Shown: positions 33,266-42,826, counted from the first letter of the stretch. The stretch is 43,005 nucleotides of DNA from Vibrionales bacterium SWAT-3 (GCA_000169995.1 AAZW01000043.1:1-43005), one strand, 5' to 3'. A program made the numbers and translations. Notes: a model not told the origin generated them from the sequence alone.

Positions 33266-33898
33266 TTAACGAGTGCCATATACCACGATAGTCTTACCGT
33301 GTGCAGAAATTAGGTTCTGCTCTTCTAGCATCTTCAAGATACGACCTACTGTCTCACGAGAACAACCAACGATTTGGCCAATCTCTTGACGAGTGATCTT
33401 GATTTGCATGCCGTCAGGGTGAGTCATTGCATCTGGCTGTTTCGCTAGGTTTAGTAGCGTTTGAGCGATACGACCTGTAACGTCAAGGAACGCTAAGTCA
33501 CCAACCTTTTGGCTAGTTACTTGTAGGCGGCTTGCCATTTGCGCTGAAAGACGCATTAGGATGTCTGGGTTCACTTGGATAAGTTGACGGAATTTCTTGA
33601 AAGAAATTTCAGCTACTTCACAAGGAGATTTAGCACGAACCCAAGCTGTACGCTCTTGGTCTTCTTCGAACAAGCCTAGCTCACCGATGAAGTCGCCTTG
33701 GTTTAGGTAAGAAAGAATCATTTCCTTACCTTCTTCGTCTTTAATAAGAACTGCCACAGAACCTTTAACGATGTAGTACAAGGTCTCTGCCTTTTCACCA
33801 GCATGGATCAAAGTACTTTTTGAAGGGTACTTATGAATATGACAGTGTGAAAGGAACCACTCTAATGTTGGATCGGTTTGAGGTTTACCTAGAACCAT
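33266..33898 (-). CDS. crp: cAMP receptor protein
   Basis: This 210-aa global regulator is the same length as E. coli CRP. The cAMP-binding domain has G-E-L-G-L-F-E-E-D near 72-80 with R-T-A-W-V-R. The C-helix has R-L-Q-V-T-S-Q-K-V, and the DNA-recognition helix is in G-C-S-R-E-T-V-G-R-I-L near 178-188. With cAMP it binds TGTGA-N6-TCACA sites to control carbon use, virulence and competence genes in vibrios. Its own stop is now only 43 bp from the IS end, inside the former terminator region. Confidence 0.98.
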   Translation of the reverse strand: MVLGKPQTDPTLEWFLSHCHIHKYPSKSTLIHAGEKAETLYYIVKGSVAVLIKDEEGKEMILSYLNQGDFIGELGLFEEDQERTAWVRAKSPCEVAEISFKKFRQLIQVNPDILMRLSAQMASRLQVTSQKVGDLAFLDVTGRIAQTLLNLAKQPDAMTHPDGMQIKITRQEIGQIVGCSRETVGRILKMLEEQNLISAHGKTIVVYGTR

Positions 33899-34087
33899 AA
33901 TATCTCACTTCCTCTGCAGGGTATGCTTGCCGCTTTCCGTATTTTAGCTAAGCCTGAATTGACTTCTTAGGATAAGAGCACTCGGTGAGCGCTGCAAGCT
34001 ATCTTGTGTTTCGTTTAAGAATAGTATCCTTTTTCAGGTACTATTTCTTGATTTTAATCGTGACCAAGCTACGATTTTTTTACGCAA

Positions 34088-34110
34088 AATTGTGCACATG
34101 ATCACGGTAT
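34088..34110. promoter_or_regulatory. Candidate CRP site upstream of crp
   Basis: TGTGCACATGATCACG (34091-34106) fits TGTGA-N6-TCACA with one mismatch in each arm and an AAAT start. It lies about 190 bp before the crp start, where autoregulation is known in E. coli. Confidence 0.5.
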
Positions 34111-34139
34111 GAAAAGTAATCAGCCAGAATGTCGTTTTG

Positions 34140-35009
34140 TTAACCTATTTTCCCGGTTTCGATGAGTTGTTGTAGGATTGGCCTCACAATGAGCTCCATA
34201 GCAAAACTCATCTTGCCACCTGGCACCACTAGGGTGTTATGACGAGACATGAATGAGCCATCAATCATGGCCAAAAGGTACGGGAAATCGACGTTTTTGA
34301 TGCCGCGCAAACGTATAACAACGAAGCTTTCATCTAAACTTGGAATCCCTTTGGCGTTAAGTGGATTCGATGTATCTACGGTTGGAACACGCTGAAAGTT
34401 GATATGTGTGCGTGAAAACTGCGGGGTAATGTAGTTAAGGTAATCATCCATTGAACGTACAATAGAGTCCATTACCGCTTCTCGAGAGTGGCCACGATCG
34501 CGAGTGTCACGAACGAATTTTTGAATCCACTCTAGGTTTACGATAGGGACCATGCCGATCAGCAGATCGACGTGTTGAGATACGTTGATGTCGCCATCAA
34601 CCACTCCACCGTGCAGGCCTTCGTAAAACATCACGTCTGAATTTTCAGGGATATCTTGCCATGGCGTAAAGGTGCCCGGCATTTGATTATAAGGGACAGC
34701 TTCGTCAAACGTATGTAGGTAACTACGTACTTGGCCAGTACCTTCATTTCCGTATTTACGGAAAAACTCTTCTAAGGCCCCGAAGTCGTTGGCTTGCGGG
34801 CCAAAGTAGCTGATGTGCTTACCTTGCTCGCGCGCCTTACGGATCTCGACGTCCATCTCTGGTCGAGTGAAGCGGTGGAAACTATCCCCTTCAACCCAAG
34901 CAGCCTTCACGTCCATCATATTGAACATTTTGCGGAAGGCTTCTGAGGTGGTGGTGGTGCCGGCTCCTGAGGAACCCGTCACCGCAATAATTGGATGTTT
35001 AGCGGACAT
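34140..35009 (-). CDS. prkB: Phosphoribulokinase-like protein PrkB
   Basis: This 289-aa P-loop kinase has G-S-S-G-A-G-T-T-T near 12-20, E-G-D-S-F-H-R near 40-46 and Y-E-G-L-H-G-G near 129-135, all as in proteobacterial phosphoribulokinases. No Calvin-cycle gene is in the window and vibrios do not fix carbon this way, so its physiological substrate is unsettled. It lies upstream of crp on the same strand, as in E. coli, but without the yhfA gene found there. Confidence 0.88.
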   Translation of the reverse strand: MSAKHPIIAVTGSSGAGTTTTSEAFRKMFNMMDVKAAWVEGDSFHRFTRPEMDVEIRKAREQGKHISYFGPQANDFGALEEFFRKYGNEGTGQVRSYLHTFDEAVPYNQMPGTFTPWQDIPENSDVMFYEGLHGGVVDGDINVSQHVDLLIGMVPIVNLEWIQKFVRDTRDRGHSREAVMDSIVRSMDDYLNYITPQFSRTHINFQRVPTVDTSNPLNAKGIPSLDESFVVIRLRGIKNVDFPYLLAMIDGSFMSRHNTLVVPGGKMSFAMELIVRPILQQLIETGKIG

Positions 35010-35086
35010 GACAACCCTTGTCTTATGAGTAACTTACTTGTTAGCAATCGTTTTCCACTATAACACGGCTCTTTTCTCAACGCAGC

Positions 35087-35299
35087 TTAGAAGCATTTTG
35101 TGAGCTGGATATCAACGGTCTCGTGCAGTTCGGAAAATACAATGTTGGCCTCACCTGAAGCTAATTGATGTTTCACTTGGTCAATCTTGTTTTGTAGGGA
35201 GATCTCAACGTCGCCGTAGTCTGTACCCTCACGCAGTACGAATTCTTTGATGAGATTTTCGAGCGTATCAGGCTCGATGTCTTTCCATGGGATGATCAT
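35087..35299 (-). CDS. yheU: YheU family protein
   Basis: This small 70-aa protein, I-I-P-W-K-D-I-E-P-D-T-L at its start and E-G-T-D-Y-G near 26-31, is typical of the YheU family of unknown function. The conserved position between prkB and yheT supports the call. The ATG is preceded by AGAGAAGTATTT. Confidence 0.88.
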   Translation of the reverse strand: MIIPWKDIEPDTLENLIKEFVLREGTDYGDVEISLQNKIDQVKHQLASGEANIVFSELHETVDIQLTKCF

Positions 35300-35429
35300 A
35301 AATACTTCTCTCTTTTATGTTCATTAATAGGTTGTTGATGTGTGTTCCGTGACTTTTTGAACACAATTCCCTAATAGTAGGTGCGCTATCTTAGCAAGGT
35401 TTCGCGTTTATATTTAGCAGGCTTAGCCG

Positions 35430-36410
35430 TTATGCCGAATCCTGAATACTTTCATAGTAGGCAGGCAGCGCTTCTTCTAGCCAAAACCTTGGCTTGAGCG
35501 TACTTCCTGTAATGAACCCGACATGACCCCCTTTCTGGAACAAGCGATAATCGATGTTATCCGGTAGGACGAATTTTGGAATCACATCATCAGTCATGAA
35601 AGGATCGTCCTTGGCATGAATGATCTGTGTCGGTAGTTTTATCTGATTGAGCTTAGGAAGAGCGGAGCATTGTGCGTAGTAGTCTTGAGCGTTCTTGAAT
35701 CCGTGCAGGGGCGCAGTGATACGTTCATCAAATTCGTACAGCTTATCAATCTTCTTGATCGTCTCTGCGGTGATGTCGAGCTTCTCTTGCAGCAGGTTAA
35801 TCTTTTTTAAGGCATTAGCTTTGAGAGAGCTGAGCAGGTACTTCTTGTAGAGCTTAGAAAAGCCTTTCTCAATGCGACTCGCACAACAAGCCAGATCAAA
35901 TGGGGCTGACACTATGGTCGCTGCTGACAATAAGGGGTCGTCTGAATACTCAGCTAGATAATTTGCTAGCATGTTTCCGCCTAAAGAGATGCCGACCGCC
36001 ACCTTAGGGTTATTGGGAAACTGCGCGTGCAGGTGTCTTAGAAAAAAGCGCGCATCTTCGACTTCGCCAGAGTGATACGCACGGGCTAAGCGGTTCGGTT
36101 TACCACTGCAGCCTCTAAAGTGCATCATCACAGACAACCAACCATCTTTTGCAAACGCATTCATCAGTCCGTCGGCATAAGGGCTCTCAAAGCTGCCCTC
36201 TAATCCGTGGAACAGAATAAAGATAGGTTTGTTACTGCTGGGCTTATCGCCGTCTGGTGACTCACTCCAAGCAAGATCAAGAAAATCACCATCGGGTGTT
36301 TCTAAGGTTTGCCATTGAGGGTGAAACAACGCCTGCTTTCTGATAAATCTTGGCACTAAGGTTTGTAAGTGTGGATTAGATAAACCAGCAGCTGCGGTAA
36401 ATATGGTCAT
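35430..36410 (-). CDS. yheT: Alpha/beta hydrolase YheT
   Basis: This 326-aa hydrolase has an H-G-L-E-G-S oxyanion region near 69-74 and the nucleophile elbow G-I-S-L-G-G-N near 142-148. The acid is in H-A-K-D-D-P-F and the catalytic His is in G-G-H-V-G-F. It belongs to the YheT/ABHD family of esterases; the natural substrate is unknown. About 264 bp of apparently noncoding sequence separates it from the gene upstream. Confidence 0.9.
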   Translation of the reverse strand: MTIFTAAAGLSNPHLQTLVPRFIRKQALFHPQWQTLETPDGDFLDLAWSESPDGDKPSSNKPIFILFHGLEGSFESPYADGLMNAFAKDGWLSVMMHFRGCSGKPNRLARAYHSGEVEDARFFLRHLHAQFPNNPKVAVGISLGGNMLANYLAEYSDDPLLSAATIVSAPFDLACCASRIEKGFSKLYKKYLLSSLKANALKKINLLQEKLDITAETIKKIDKLYEFDERITAPLHGFKNAQDYYAQCSALPKLNQIKLPTQIIHAKDDPFMTDDVIPKFVLPDNIDYRLFQKGGHVGFITGSTLKPRFWLEEALPAYYESIQDSA

Positions 36411-36674
36411 AAAACAGTCCGTGCTTTTTTATGGGCTTTAAAAAGTGTTGAGTATTGCGATGCGCCCACGTTTTTATTTGAGCTTGGTTGATTCTCGGCA
36501 TAAGCGCAAGCATTTCACTGCGACTCGATGCAAAATAGGTGATGGGTAACTGATTGAATATTATAAAAGTTGAACGAGTTAACCCTTGTCCGTGATGAAC
36601 ATTACCTTTGATGTTCATATCACAAGTATCAGACAAGCTTGTGCCTGAACTGGATAAAAGAGAAAAGAAACGAG

Positions 36675-37145
36675 TTAAGGTTGAGGGGCGGGTTCAGAAA
36701 ATGCGTCGTAGAGGTTTTCAGCCCCGAGTAGACGACAATATTGCAGAGCCAGTGGCGCTTGTTGATTGGTGAAAAGTTGCAGCGAGTTAATACAATCGAC
36801 AAGGTCGGATTGCTGCTGCTTCTCAAGTTGCAGTTCAAACTGTAAGGCTTCACGGTAGAGAGAGTCGACAACATGCTCTTTAAGGTGTTTGCGCAGCTCT
36901 CGATAGCTATGAAGTAAGGTTTCAGAGCGGCTTAAGCACTGCTGTACCTTATGCCACTCCTCTTCTGCAAAAGACAATTGCTGCTCATCAAGCCATTTGA
37001 GGAGCAGCAGTAGATTGACGTTGCCGTGGAACTGGTTTTGCAAAGCCAAGCACGCATCTTTAACACCACGCACACTGTAGTACTGAAGGCTAAATTGCCA
37101 TAGTCTTTCCAGTGTGAGTGATATTGGGGCGTGCTTTAGGCTCAT
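36675..37145 (-). CDS. TIGR02444-like conserved protein
   Basis: This 156-aa, largely helical protein is rich in Leu and Gln: W-Q-F-S-L-Q-Y-Y-S near 16-24, A-C-L-A-L-Q-N-Q-F-H-G-N-V-N near 30-43, then L-L-L-L-K-W-L-D-E. This N-terminal pattern (W-x-F-S-L-x-Y-Y, then Q-x-x-x-G-x-x-V-N) is that of the TIGR02444 family found beside yheS. Its function is unknown. The ATG overlaps the yheS stop (ATGA), so it is translationally coupled to yheS. Confidence 0.8.
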   Translation of the reverse strand: MSLKHAPISLTLERLWQFSLQYYSVRGVKDACLALQNQFHGNVNLLLLLKWLDEQQLSFAEEEWHKVQQCLSRSETLLHSYRELRKHLKEHVVDSLYREALQFELQLEKQQQSDLVDCINSLQLFTNQQAPLALQYCRLLGAENLYDAFSEPAPQP

Positions 37146-39064
37146 AAACTATCCATATCCTGTTCCATCTGCTCAAGCTCTTCTTGAGTGGACATCCAAT
37201 CCATTTCAACTTCTTCCAGTTGTGACTTACTGCTCGCTTGTAGAGCGAGTACTTCATTCAGTTTAGCCTTATTTTCAGCTTCATACAGTGAAGTGTCGGA
37301 TAATTGTTGCTCAGCTTCTTCAAGAGCGAGCGTCAGTTTATCCATCTGCTTTTCAAATTGAGCCAGCTTTTTACGGATTGGTGCGGTTAACTTGCGGAAT
37401 TCCGCTTCTTTACGTTTTTGCTCTTTTTTCGCAGCAGCACTGTTGGCGCCATCTTTCGCTGGAGCCTGTGCTTGTGCTTCTTTGCGTTCCACTTTTTGTT
37501 GTTCGGTTAGCCACTTGTAGTAGTCACTTAGGTCACCATCAAATGGTGCAACTTGGCGGTCATGTACAAGGTACAGGTCATCAGTGGTTGCACGAAGTAG
37601 GTAACGGTCGTGCGATACGATAACCATTGCGCCTTCAAATGTCTGAAGAGCAAACGTCAGCGCTTGACGCATGTCGAGATCCAAGTGGTTGGTTGGTTCA
37701 TCGAGTAGCAGCAGGTTCGGTTTTTGCCAGACCAGCAGTGCCAACACTAAACGTGCTTTCTCACCACCAGAGAAAGGCGCTACTTTATCCAGTGCTTTCT
37801 CGCCTTGGAAGCCAAAGCTACCAAGATAATCACGCAGCTGTTGTTCGGTGTGCTTAGGCGCAATCTGCATCATGTGTTGCAGCGGTGTCTCTTCTGGGTG
37901 CAGCGTTTCTAGTTGATGCTGTGCGAAGTAACCAATCTTTACACCTTGTGAGTAGCTCAGCTCGCCACCTTGCTGTTTCAGTTCGCCAGAAAGCAGCTTA
38001 ATAAGTGTCGATTTACCTGCGCCGTTTCGACCCAGTAGACCGATACGGCTGCCTGGAACGAGGTTAAGGCGAATCTTCTCTAGAATTAGGTTATCGTCGT
38101 AGCCCGCAGATACTTCATCCATCATCATGATTGGGTTTGGTAGTGCGTCAGGCTCTCTGAACTCAAAGCTGAATGGGTTATCAAACTGAGCGGGCAGTAC
38201 TTGTTCCATTTTTTCGAGGGCTTTAATGCGGCTTTGCGCTTGGCGAGCCTTTGAAGCTTTATAACGGAAACGGTCGATGTAGCTCTGCATGTGAGCCATC
38301 TGCTTTTGCTGCTTCTGGTACATCGCCTGTTGCAGAATCAGCTTTTGCGCTCGTTGATTCTCAAACGATGAGTAGTTGCCGGTGTACTCATTTAACTTTT
38401 GGTTTTCAACATGCACGATGCGGTTGACGATAGGATCTAAGAAGTCTCTATCGTGCGAGATAAGTACTAGCGTACCAGGGTAGGTTTGTAACCAGCGCTC
38501 TAGCCACATTACTGCATCCAAGTCCAAGTGGTTGGTTGGCTCATCGAGCAGCAGTAAGTCACTGCGGCACAGTAGGGCTTGAGCTAGGTTCAAACGCATA
38601 CGCCAACCACCTGAGAATTGGGTCAGGTTCCATGTCATTTGTTCTTGGCTAAAGCCTAGGCCGTCTAGCAATTCGGCTGCGCGAGCTTTGATGCTGTAAC
38701 CACCAATGGTCTCTATCTTGCCGTGAATCTCTGCGACTAGTGTGCCGTTGTCGGCTATTTCTGCTTTTTGTAGCTGATCTTCAAGGCCACGATATTCACG
38801 GTCACCATCAATCACGTATTCAATTGCTGTTCTTTCTAATGCTGGAGTTTCTTGAGCAACCCACGCCATTTCCCAATGAGCAGGTTTGCTGAATGAGCCA
38901 GCATCAATCGATAGCTCGTCTTTAATTAAAGCGAACAGCGTCGATTTACCACAACCGTTTTTGCCTACCAAGCCAATTTTGTCGCCAGGGTGAAGAGTCG
39001 CAGATGCTTGGTCGAGGAGGGGCTTACCGCCGCGTAGCAATTGAATATCAGAGAAAGTAATCAT
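37142..39064 (-). CDS. yheS: ABC-F family ATP-binding protein YheS
   Basis: The 640-aa protein starts M-I-T-F-S-D-I-Q-L (39064); an upstream ATG at 39142 would add 26 unrelated residues. It holds two ABC cassettes: Walker A G-K-N-G-C-G-K-S-T near 36 and G-R-N-G-A-G-K-S-T near 346. Both have ABC signatures and L-L-L-L-D-E-P-T-N-H-L-D Walker B, joined by a helical ABC-F linker (Q-K-Q-Q-K-Q-M), and there is a charged coiled-coil C-terminus. There are no membrane segments, so it is a soluble ribosome-associated ABC-F protein rather than a transporter. Confidence 0.92.
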   Translation of the reverse strand: MITFSDIQLLRGGKPLLDQASATLHPGDKIGLVGKNGCGKSTLFALIKDELSIDAGSFSKPAHWEMAWVAQETPALERTAIEYVIDGDREYRGLEDQLQKAEIADNGTLVAEIHGKIETIGGYSIKARAAELLDGLGFSQEQMTWNLTQFSGGWRMRLNLAQALLCRSDLLLLDEPTNHLDLDAVMWLERWLQTYPGTLVLISHDRDFLDPIVNRIVHVENQKLNEYTGNYSSFENQRAQKLILQQAMYQKQQKQMAHMQSYIDRFRYKASKARQAQSRIKALEKMEQVLPAQFDNPFSFEFREPDALPNPIMMMDEVSAGYDDNLILEKIRLNLVPGSRIGLLGRNGAGKSTLIKLLSGELKQQGGELSYSQGVKIGYFAQHQLETLHPEETPLQHMMQIAPKHTEQQLRDYLGSFGFQGEKALDKVAPFSGGEKARLVLALLVWQKPNLLLLDEPTNHLDLDMRQALTFALQTFEGAMVIVSHDRYLLRATTDDLYLVHDRQVAPFDGDLSDYYKWLTEQQKVERKEAQAQAPAKDGANSAAAKKEQKRKEAEFRKLTAPIRKKLAQFEKQMDKLTLALEEAEQQLSDTSLYEAENKAKLNEVLALQASSKSQLEEVEMDWMSTQEELEQMEQDMDSL

Positions 39065-39235
39065 AGAAATAGCATAGAAATTAGAGATGAACAGACGCCT
39101 GCATAGTAGGCTGAAACCAGATAAAAGTCGATCACAATGCAATTTGCGTTATGATGCCAATAACATATTAATAACTTTTGCTTAAATTCTTGTGGCCTTG
39201 CCACCGTTTAGCCTTAAAAGGAATGCTTCAAAGGA

Positions 39236-39820
39236 ATGAGTAATACTCCCTCGACAGACAAAATCGTGCCCAAGGTGTTAATCATCTACGCACATCCAGA
39301 GCCACAAACCTCTATTGCTAATCAGATGATGGTCAAGAAGGTAGAGTCGCTCGGGCATGTCAAAATTCACGATCTTTATGCCATCTATCCTGATTTCTTT
39401 ATCGATGTGCCTTATGAGCATGAATTACTCCTTGAGTACGATGTGATTGTGTTCCAACACCCTCTGTTTATGTATTCCTGTCCTTCATTGCTAAAAGAGT
39501 GGTTTGACCGCGTATTGGGCAAAGGCTTTGCGTTTGGTGAGCAAAGTGCACTGAAAGGTAAACATTGGCGCAGTGTTATCACTACGGGTGGTAAAGAAGA
39601 GGCGTTTGGAGCAGCAGGCTATAATAAATATCCATTACAAGAGATTTTACAACCTTTCGAACTCACAGCTGCTTTGTGTCAGATGAATTGGATACCACCA
39701 TTGGTTTTGCACTGGGCACGAAATGTCACAGATATGACACGATATCAACATGCAGAAGCGTATCGAAACTGGTTGCGAGACCCGCTACAAGATATAGGAG
39801 CGAACGATGGCTCTGACTAA
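39236..39820 (+). CDS. kefG: KefG, ancillary NAD(P)H oxidoreductase-like protein
   Basis: This 194-aa flavodoxin-like quinone reductase family protein has I-I-Y-A-H-P-E-P-Q-T-S near 16-26 and V-F-Q-H-P-L-F-M-Y-S-C-P near 71-82. W-F-D-R-V-L-G-K-G-F-A-F-G near 89-101 and T-T-G-G near 116 are also present. KefG is needed for full activity of KefB. It overlaps kefB by 14 bases, which makes translational coupling likely. It is divergent from yheS. Confidence 0.9.
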   Translation: MSNTPSTDKIVPKVLIIYAHPEPQTSIANQMMVKKVESLGHVKIHDLYAIYPDFFIDVPYEHELLLEYDVIVFQHPLFMYSCPSLLKEWFDRVLGKGFAFGEQSALKGKHWRSVITTGGKEEAFGAAGYNKYPLQEILQPFELTAALCQMNWIPPLVLHWARNVTDMTRYQHAEAYRNWLRDPLQDIGANDGSD

Positions 39821-41603
39821 TGAATTTTTGCAAAGTAGCGTTATATTTTTAGCAGCCGCGGTGGTTGCTGTTCCTATCGCACAACGCGCAGGTTTAGGCT
39901 CAGTTTTGGGCTACTTGCTGGCGGGTGTGGCAATTGGCCCATGGGGGCTTGGTTTAATTAGTGACGTAGAAGCGATTCTGCACTTTTCCGAATTCGGGGT
40001 GGTGCTGCTGCTCTTCCTGATTGGTTTAGAGCTTAACCCTAAAAAACTGTGGCAGATGCGAGCGCCTATTCTCGGGCTCGGTGGCGCGCAGGTGCTGATC
40101 ACCACTCTGATTATTACTGCCATCGCCTGCATGTTCGGTTTAACGTGGCAAACGAGCCTAGTAATAGGAATGGGCTTGGCCTTGTCCTCGACTGCTATCG
40201 CTTTAAGGGTTATTGAAGAGCGAGAGCTTGGGGGGAAAGAAGCTGGGCAATCTGGCTTTGCGGTTTTGCTTTTCCAAGATATTGCCGTAATACCAATGTT
40301 GGCTATGCTGCCTCTGCTTGCTGGTAACACCGGCGGAAGCTGGGCAGACATGCTTTGGATGCTAGGTGGCGTGGTTGGTTTGCTGGTGGGCGGTCACTTC
40401 TTATTGAGACCACTGTTTCGCTATGTGGTAATGAGTGGTGTACGTGAGTTGTTCACCGTTGCTGCTCTGCTATTGGTGATTGGTATTGCCGTTATCATGC
40501 AACAGATCGGCTTGTCGATGGCATTGGGTACTTTCCTAGCTGGTGTGCTTCTGGCGGAAAGTGAATACCGACATGAGCTGGAAATCGCGATTGATCCATT
40601 CAAAGGACTGTTACTTGGTCTGTTCTTCATCTCAGTCGGTATGGCCGTTAACTTGGGCTTATTAGCCGAAAGCCCATTCGCAATATTGATCGCTGTTCTA
40701 GCGCTAGTCGTACTAAAAGGTTTGGTTCTGTACGCTCTTGCGCGAGTGTTTGGTACTCAAGCTAAAGCGCGTAGCCGCATGGCAATGATTCTTAGCCAAG
40801 GTGGTGAATTCGCTTTCGTTATCTTCACGGCGGCAAGTGCACAAGGCATCTTGAGTGGTGAGCAAGTATCGTTCTTGCTAGTAGTTGTGAGTTTATCAAT
40901 GGTGACCACACCATTAATGCTTAAGCTACAAGATAAGTTCTTTGCTCGCCAATTGAATCAAATCAGTGAGAATGCGATGTCTTCGGATGTGGTTGACCGT
41001 AGCCCTCGAGTGATCATTGCCGGCTTTGGTCGTTTTGGTCAGATCATTGGTCGTCTGATGTATGCCAATAAGATCCGCATTACGATTTTAGAAAGTGATG
41101 CTAGCCAAATCCATATCCTAAGAAAGTTTGGCTACAAGGTGTTTTACGGTGACTCTACACACTTAGAGTTGTTACGCGCAGCGGGAGCAGATAAAGCCGA
41201 AGCGATTGTGTTGTGTACCGATTCTCCTGATGAAATCATGAAAACCGTCGATTTGTGTAAGCAACATTTCCCACGCTTGAAAATTTTAGCGCGTGCTCGA
41301 AGTCGTGTTGAGGCGTATCAATTGCTCAATCACGGGGTAAACAATTACTCGCGTGAAACCTTCTTAGGGGCACTAGACCTTGGCCGTCAAACTCTGACTG
41401 AACTTGGCATGCACCCATATAAAGCGAAGCGAGCAGAAGCACATTTTAGGAAGTTGGATAATGGTATGCTGAAAGAATTACTGCCTCAGCATAATGAAGA
41501 CGCAGAGTTAGCCCAAAGAGCGAAAGAGGCTCGTAAAGAGCTTGAAGAGATCTTTGGACATGAGATGGAGAATGACCACCAATCTCGAAACTATTGGCAA
41601 TAG
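39807..41603 (+). CDS. kefB: KefB, glutathione-regulated K+/H+ antiporter (CPA2 family)
   Basis: This 598-aa protein has about 12 hydrophobic segments in residues 1-375, including G-L-G-S-V-L-G-Y-L-L-A-G and L-F-L-I-G-L-E-L, typical of CPA2 exchangers. An RCK/TrkA-N domain follows with G-F-G-R-F-G-Q near 407-413. It exports potassium in exchange for protons and cools the cytoplasmic pH response to electrophiles. The kefG partner upstream supports KefB; KefC would normally pair with KefF. Confidence 0.92.
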   Translation: MALTNEFLQSSVIFLAAAVVAVPIAQRAGLGSVLGYLLAGVAIGPWGLGLISDVEAILHFSEFGVVLLLFLIGLELNPKKLWQMRAPILGLGGAQVLITTLIITAIACMFGLTWQTSLVIGMGLALSSTAIALRVIEERELGGKEAGQSGFAVLLFQDIAVIPMLAMLPLLAGNTGGSWADMLWMLGGVVGLLVGGHFLLRPLFRYVVMSGVRELFTVAALLLVIGIAVIMQQIGLSMALGTFLAGVLLAESEYRHELEIAIDPFKGLLLGLFFISVGMAVNLGLLAESPFAILIAVLALVVLKGLVLYALARVFGTQAKARSRMAMILSQGGEFAFVIFTAASAQGILSGEQVSFLLVVVSLSMVTTPLMLKLQDKFFARQLNQISENAMSSDVVDRSPRVIIAGFGRFGQIIGRLMYANKIRITILESDASQIHILRKFGYKVFYGDSTHLELLRAAGADKAEAIVLCTDSPDEIMKTVDLCKQHFPRLKILARARSRVEAYQLLNHGVNNYSRETFLGALDLGRQTLTELGMHPYKAKRAEAHFRKLDNGMLKELLPQHNEDAELAQRAKEARKELEEIFGHEMENDHQSRNYWQ

Positions 41604-41751
41604 CCTCAACTTAGAGTGAATGGTTCGAGCTTGTAATGAATGCTTTGAGCCAAAAGCCATTGCCCAGAGATACCTAATAATAAACGTGGTCCTATTCGCT
41701 TTCACATCAAGCATAGAGAACCGCGAATCCAGAGTAGTAAAGGATATTAAC

Positions 41752-41952
41752 GTGAAACAGAAAAAACGCTTTATCGCAGGGGCAAGCTGCCCAAGCTGCA
41801 ATACTCAAGACACGCTTCGTTGGTGGATTGAGAATAATATCGAGCTGGTGGAATGTGTCGATTGTGACTTCTCAGAGCAACGTAAACCGAAAACTGTAGA
41901 GAAATCTGAACACGCGAATCAAGAAATGATCGGTATTTTTAAGCCTGAATGA
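41752..41952 (+). CDS. yheV: YheV family zinc-ribbon protein
   Basis: This 66-aa protein starts at GTG 41752 behind AAAGGA; a longer frame opening at 41620 has no similarity to the family. It reads K-K-R-F-I-A-G-A-S-C-P-S-C, then C-V-D-C, giving two CxxC pairs for zinc, and ends E-M-I-G-I-F-K-P-E as YheV proteins do. Function unknown. Lies between kefB and slyD, as in E. coli. Confidence 0.88.
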   Translation: MKQKKRFIAGASCPSCNTQDTLRWWIENNIELVECVDCDFSEQRKPKTVEKSEHANQEMIGIFKPE

Positions 41953-42046
41953 TTGAGTTTCGATAATTGATCCCCATAATATCCGGGTACAGAATTTTTC
42001 CTAAGCTCAACTGTTGGAGCTTAGTCCAAACCTCCTTGGAGCTCTC

Positions 42047-42637
42047 ATGAAAATTGAAAAGAACGTAGTAGTTAGTGTTGCATATCAAGTGAAACTTGAA
42101 GATGGCGTAGTAGTTGACCAATCAACTGCAGAAGCTCCACTAGATTACCTTCACGGTCATAACAATCTAATTACAGGTCTTGAAAAAGAGCTTGAAGGCA
42201 AAGTAGCTGGCGACAAGTTCTCTGCAACTGTTACTCCAGAAGACGCTTACGGCGAGCACAACGACGCACTAGTACAACGTGTTCCTGCTGACGTATTCCA
42301 AGGTGTTGAACAAATCGAAGTTGGTATGCGCTTCCTAGCAGATACTGACCAAGGTCCAATCCCAGTAGAAGTAACTGAAGTAGACGGCGACGAAGTTGTT
42401 GTTGATGGCAACCACATGCTAGCTGGCCAAACTCTAACGTTTGACGTTGAAGTGGTAGCGGTTCGTGAAGCGACTGAAGAAGAAGTTCAACACGGTCACG
42501 TACACCAAGCTGGCGGCTGTGGCAGCCACGGTCACGACCATGACCACGAAGGCGGTTGCTGCGGTGGCGAAGGCCACGACCACGGTGAAGAGAAAAAAGA
42601 CGGCTGCTGCGGCGGCGGTAGCTGTGGTTCTCACTAA
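42047..42637 (+). CDS. slyD: FKBP-type peptidyl-prolyl isomerase SlyD
   Basis: The 196-aa protein starts M-K-I-E-K-N-V-V at 42047 behind TTGGAG; an earlier in-frame start adds eleven residues that do not fit. The FKBP domain with an inserted flap (about 1-145: D-Y-L-H-G-H-N-N near 38-45, Y-G-E-H-N-D near 68) acts as prolyl isomerase and chaperone. A C-terminal tail of about 45 residues is rich in His, Cys and Gly (H-G-H-D-H-D-H, G-G-C-C-G-G) and binds nickel for hydrogenase maturation and metal storage. Confidence 0.96.
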   Translation: MKIEKNVVVSVAYQVKLEDGVVVDQSTAEAPLDYLHGHNNLITGLEKELEGKVAGDKFSATVTPEDAYGEHNDALVQRVPADVFQGVEQIEVGMRFLADTDQGPIPVEVTEVDGDEVVVDGNHMLAGQTLTFDVEVVAVREATEEEVQHGHVHQAGGCGSHGHDHDHEGGCCGGEGHDHGEEKKDGCCGGGSCGSH

Positions 42638-42668
42638 TACCGACCTAACGGTTTAGTTTAAGAATATG

Positions 42669-42694
42669 AAAGCCTCCCTTGTGGAGGTTTTTTT
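42669..42694 (+). terminator. Terminator after slyD
   Basis: CCTCC (42673-42677) / GGAGG (42683-42687) is followed by seven T, 36 bp after the slyD stop. Confidence 0.8.
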
Positions 42695-42826
42695 CGTATT
42701 GGGGCTGGGCTTGCCAAGTGAGAGCACGATCGCTAGCGAAAAGATTTGCTGTTGCTATCAGACATCGGACTTTGGATATGATATTGATAGCGACAGAAAA
42801 CAATAATATGTCAGTGGAGAGTTTAG

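Noticed and set aside
36376..36636. 86-codon frame upstream of yheT
   Set aside because: It overlaps the yheT start, has no ribosome site and resembles nothing known; the yheT upstream gap is taken as noncoding.
39065..39142. 26-residue N-terminal extension of YheS
   Set aside because: The extension is Cys/Leu-rich and unlike ABC-F starts. The protein beginning M-I-T-F-S-D fits the family.
41620..41751. N-terminal extension of YheV
   Set aside because: No similarity to the family. A GTG at 41752 with AAAGGA gives the standard protein.
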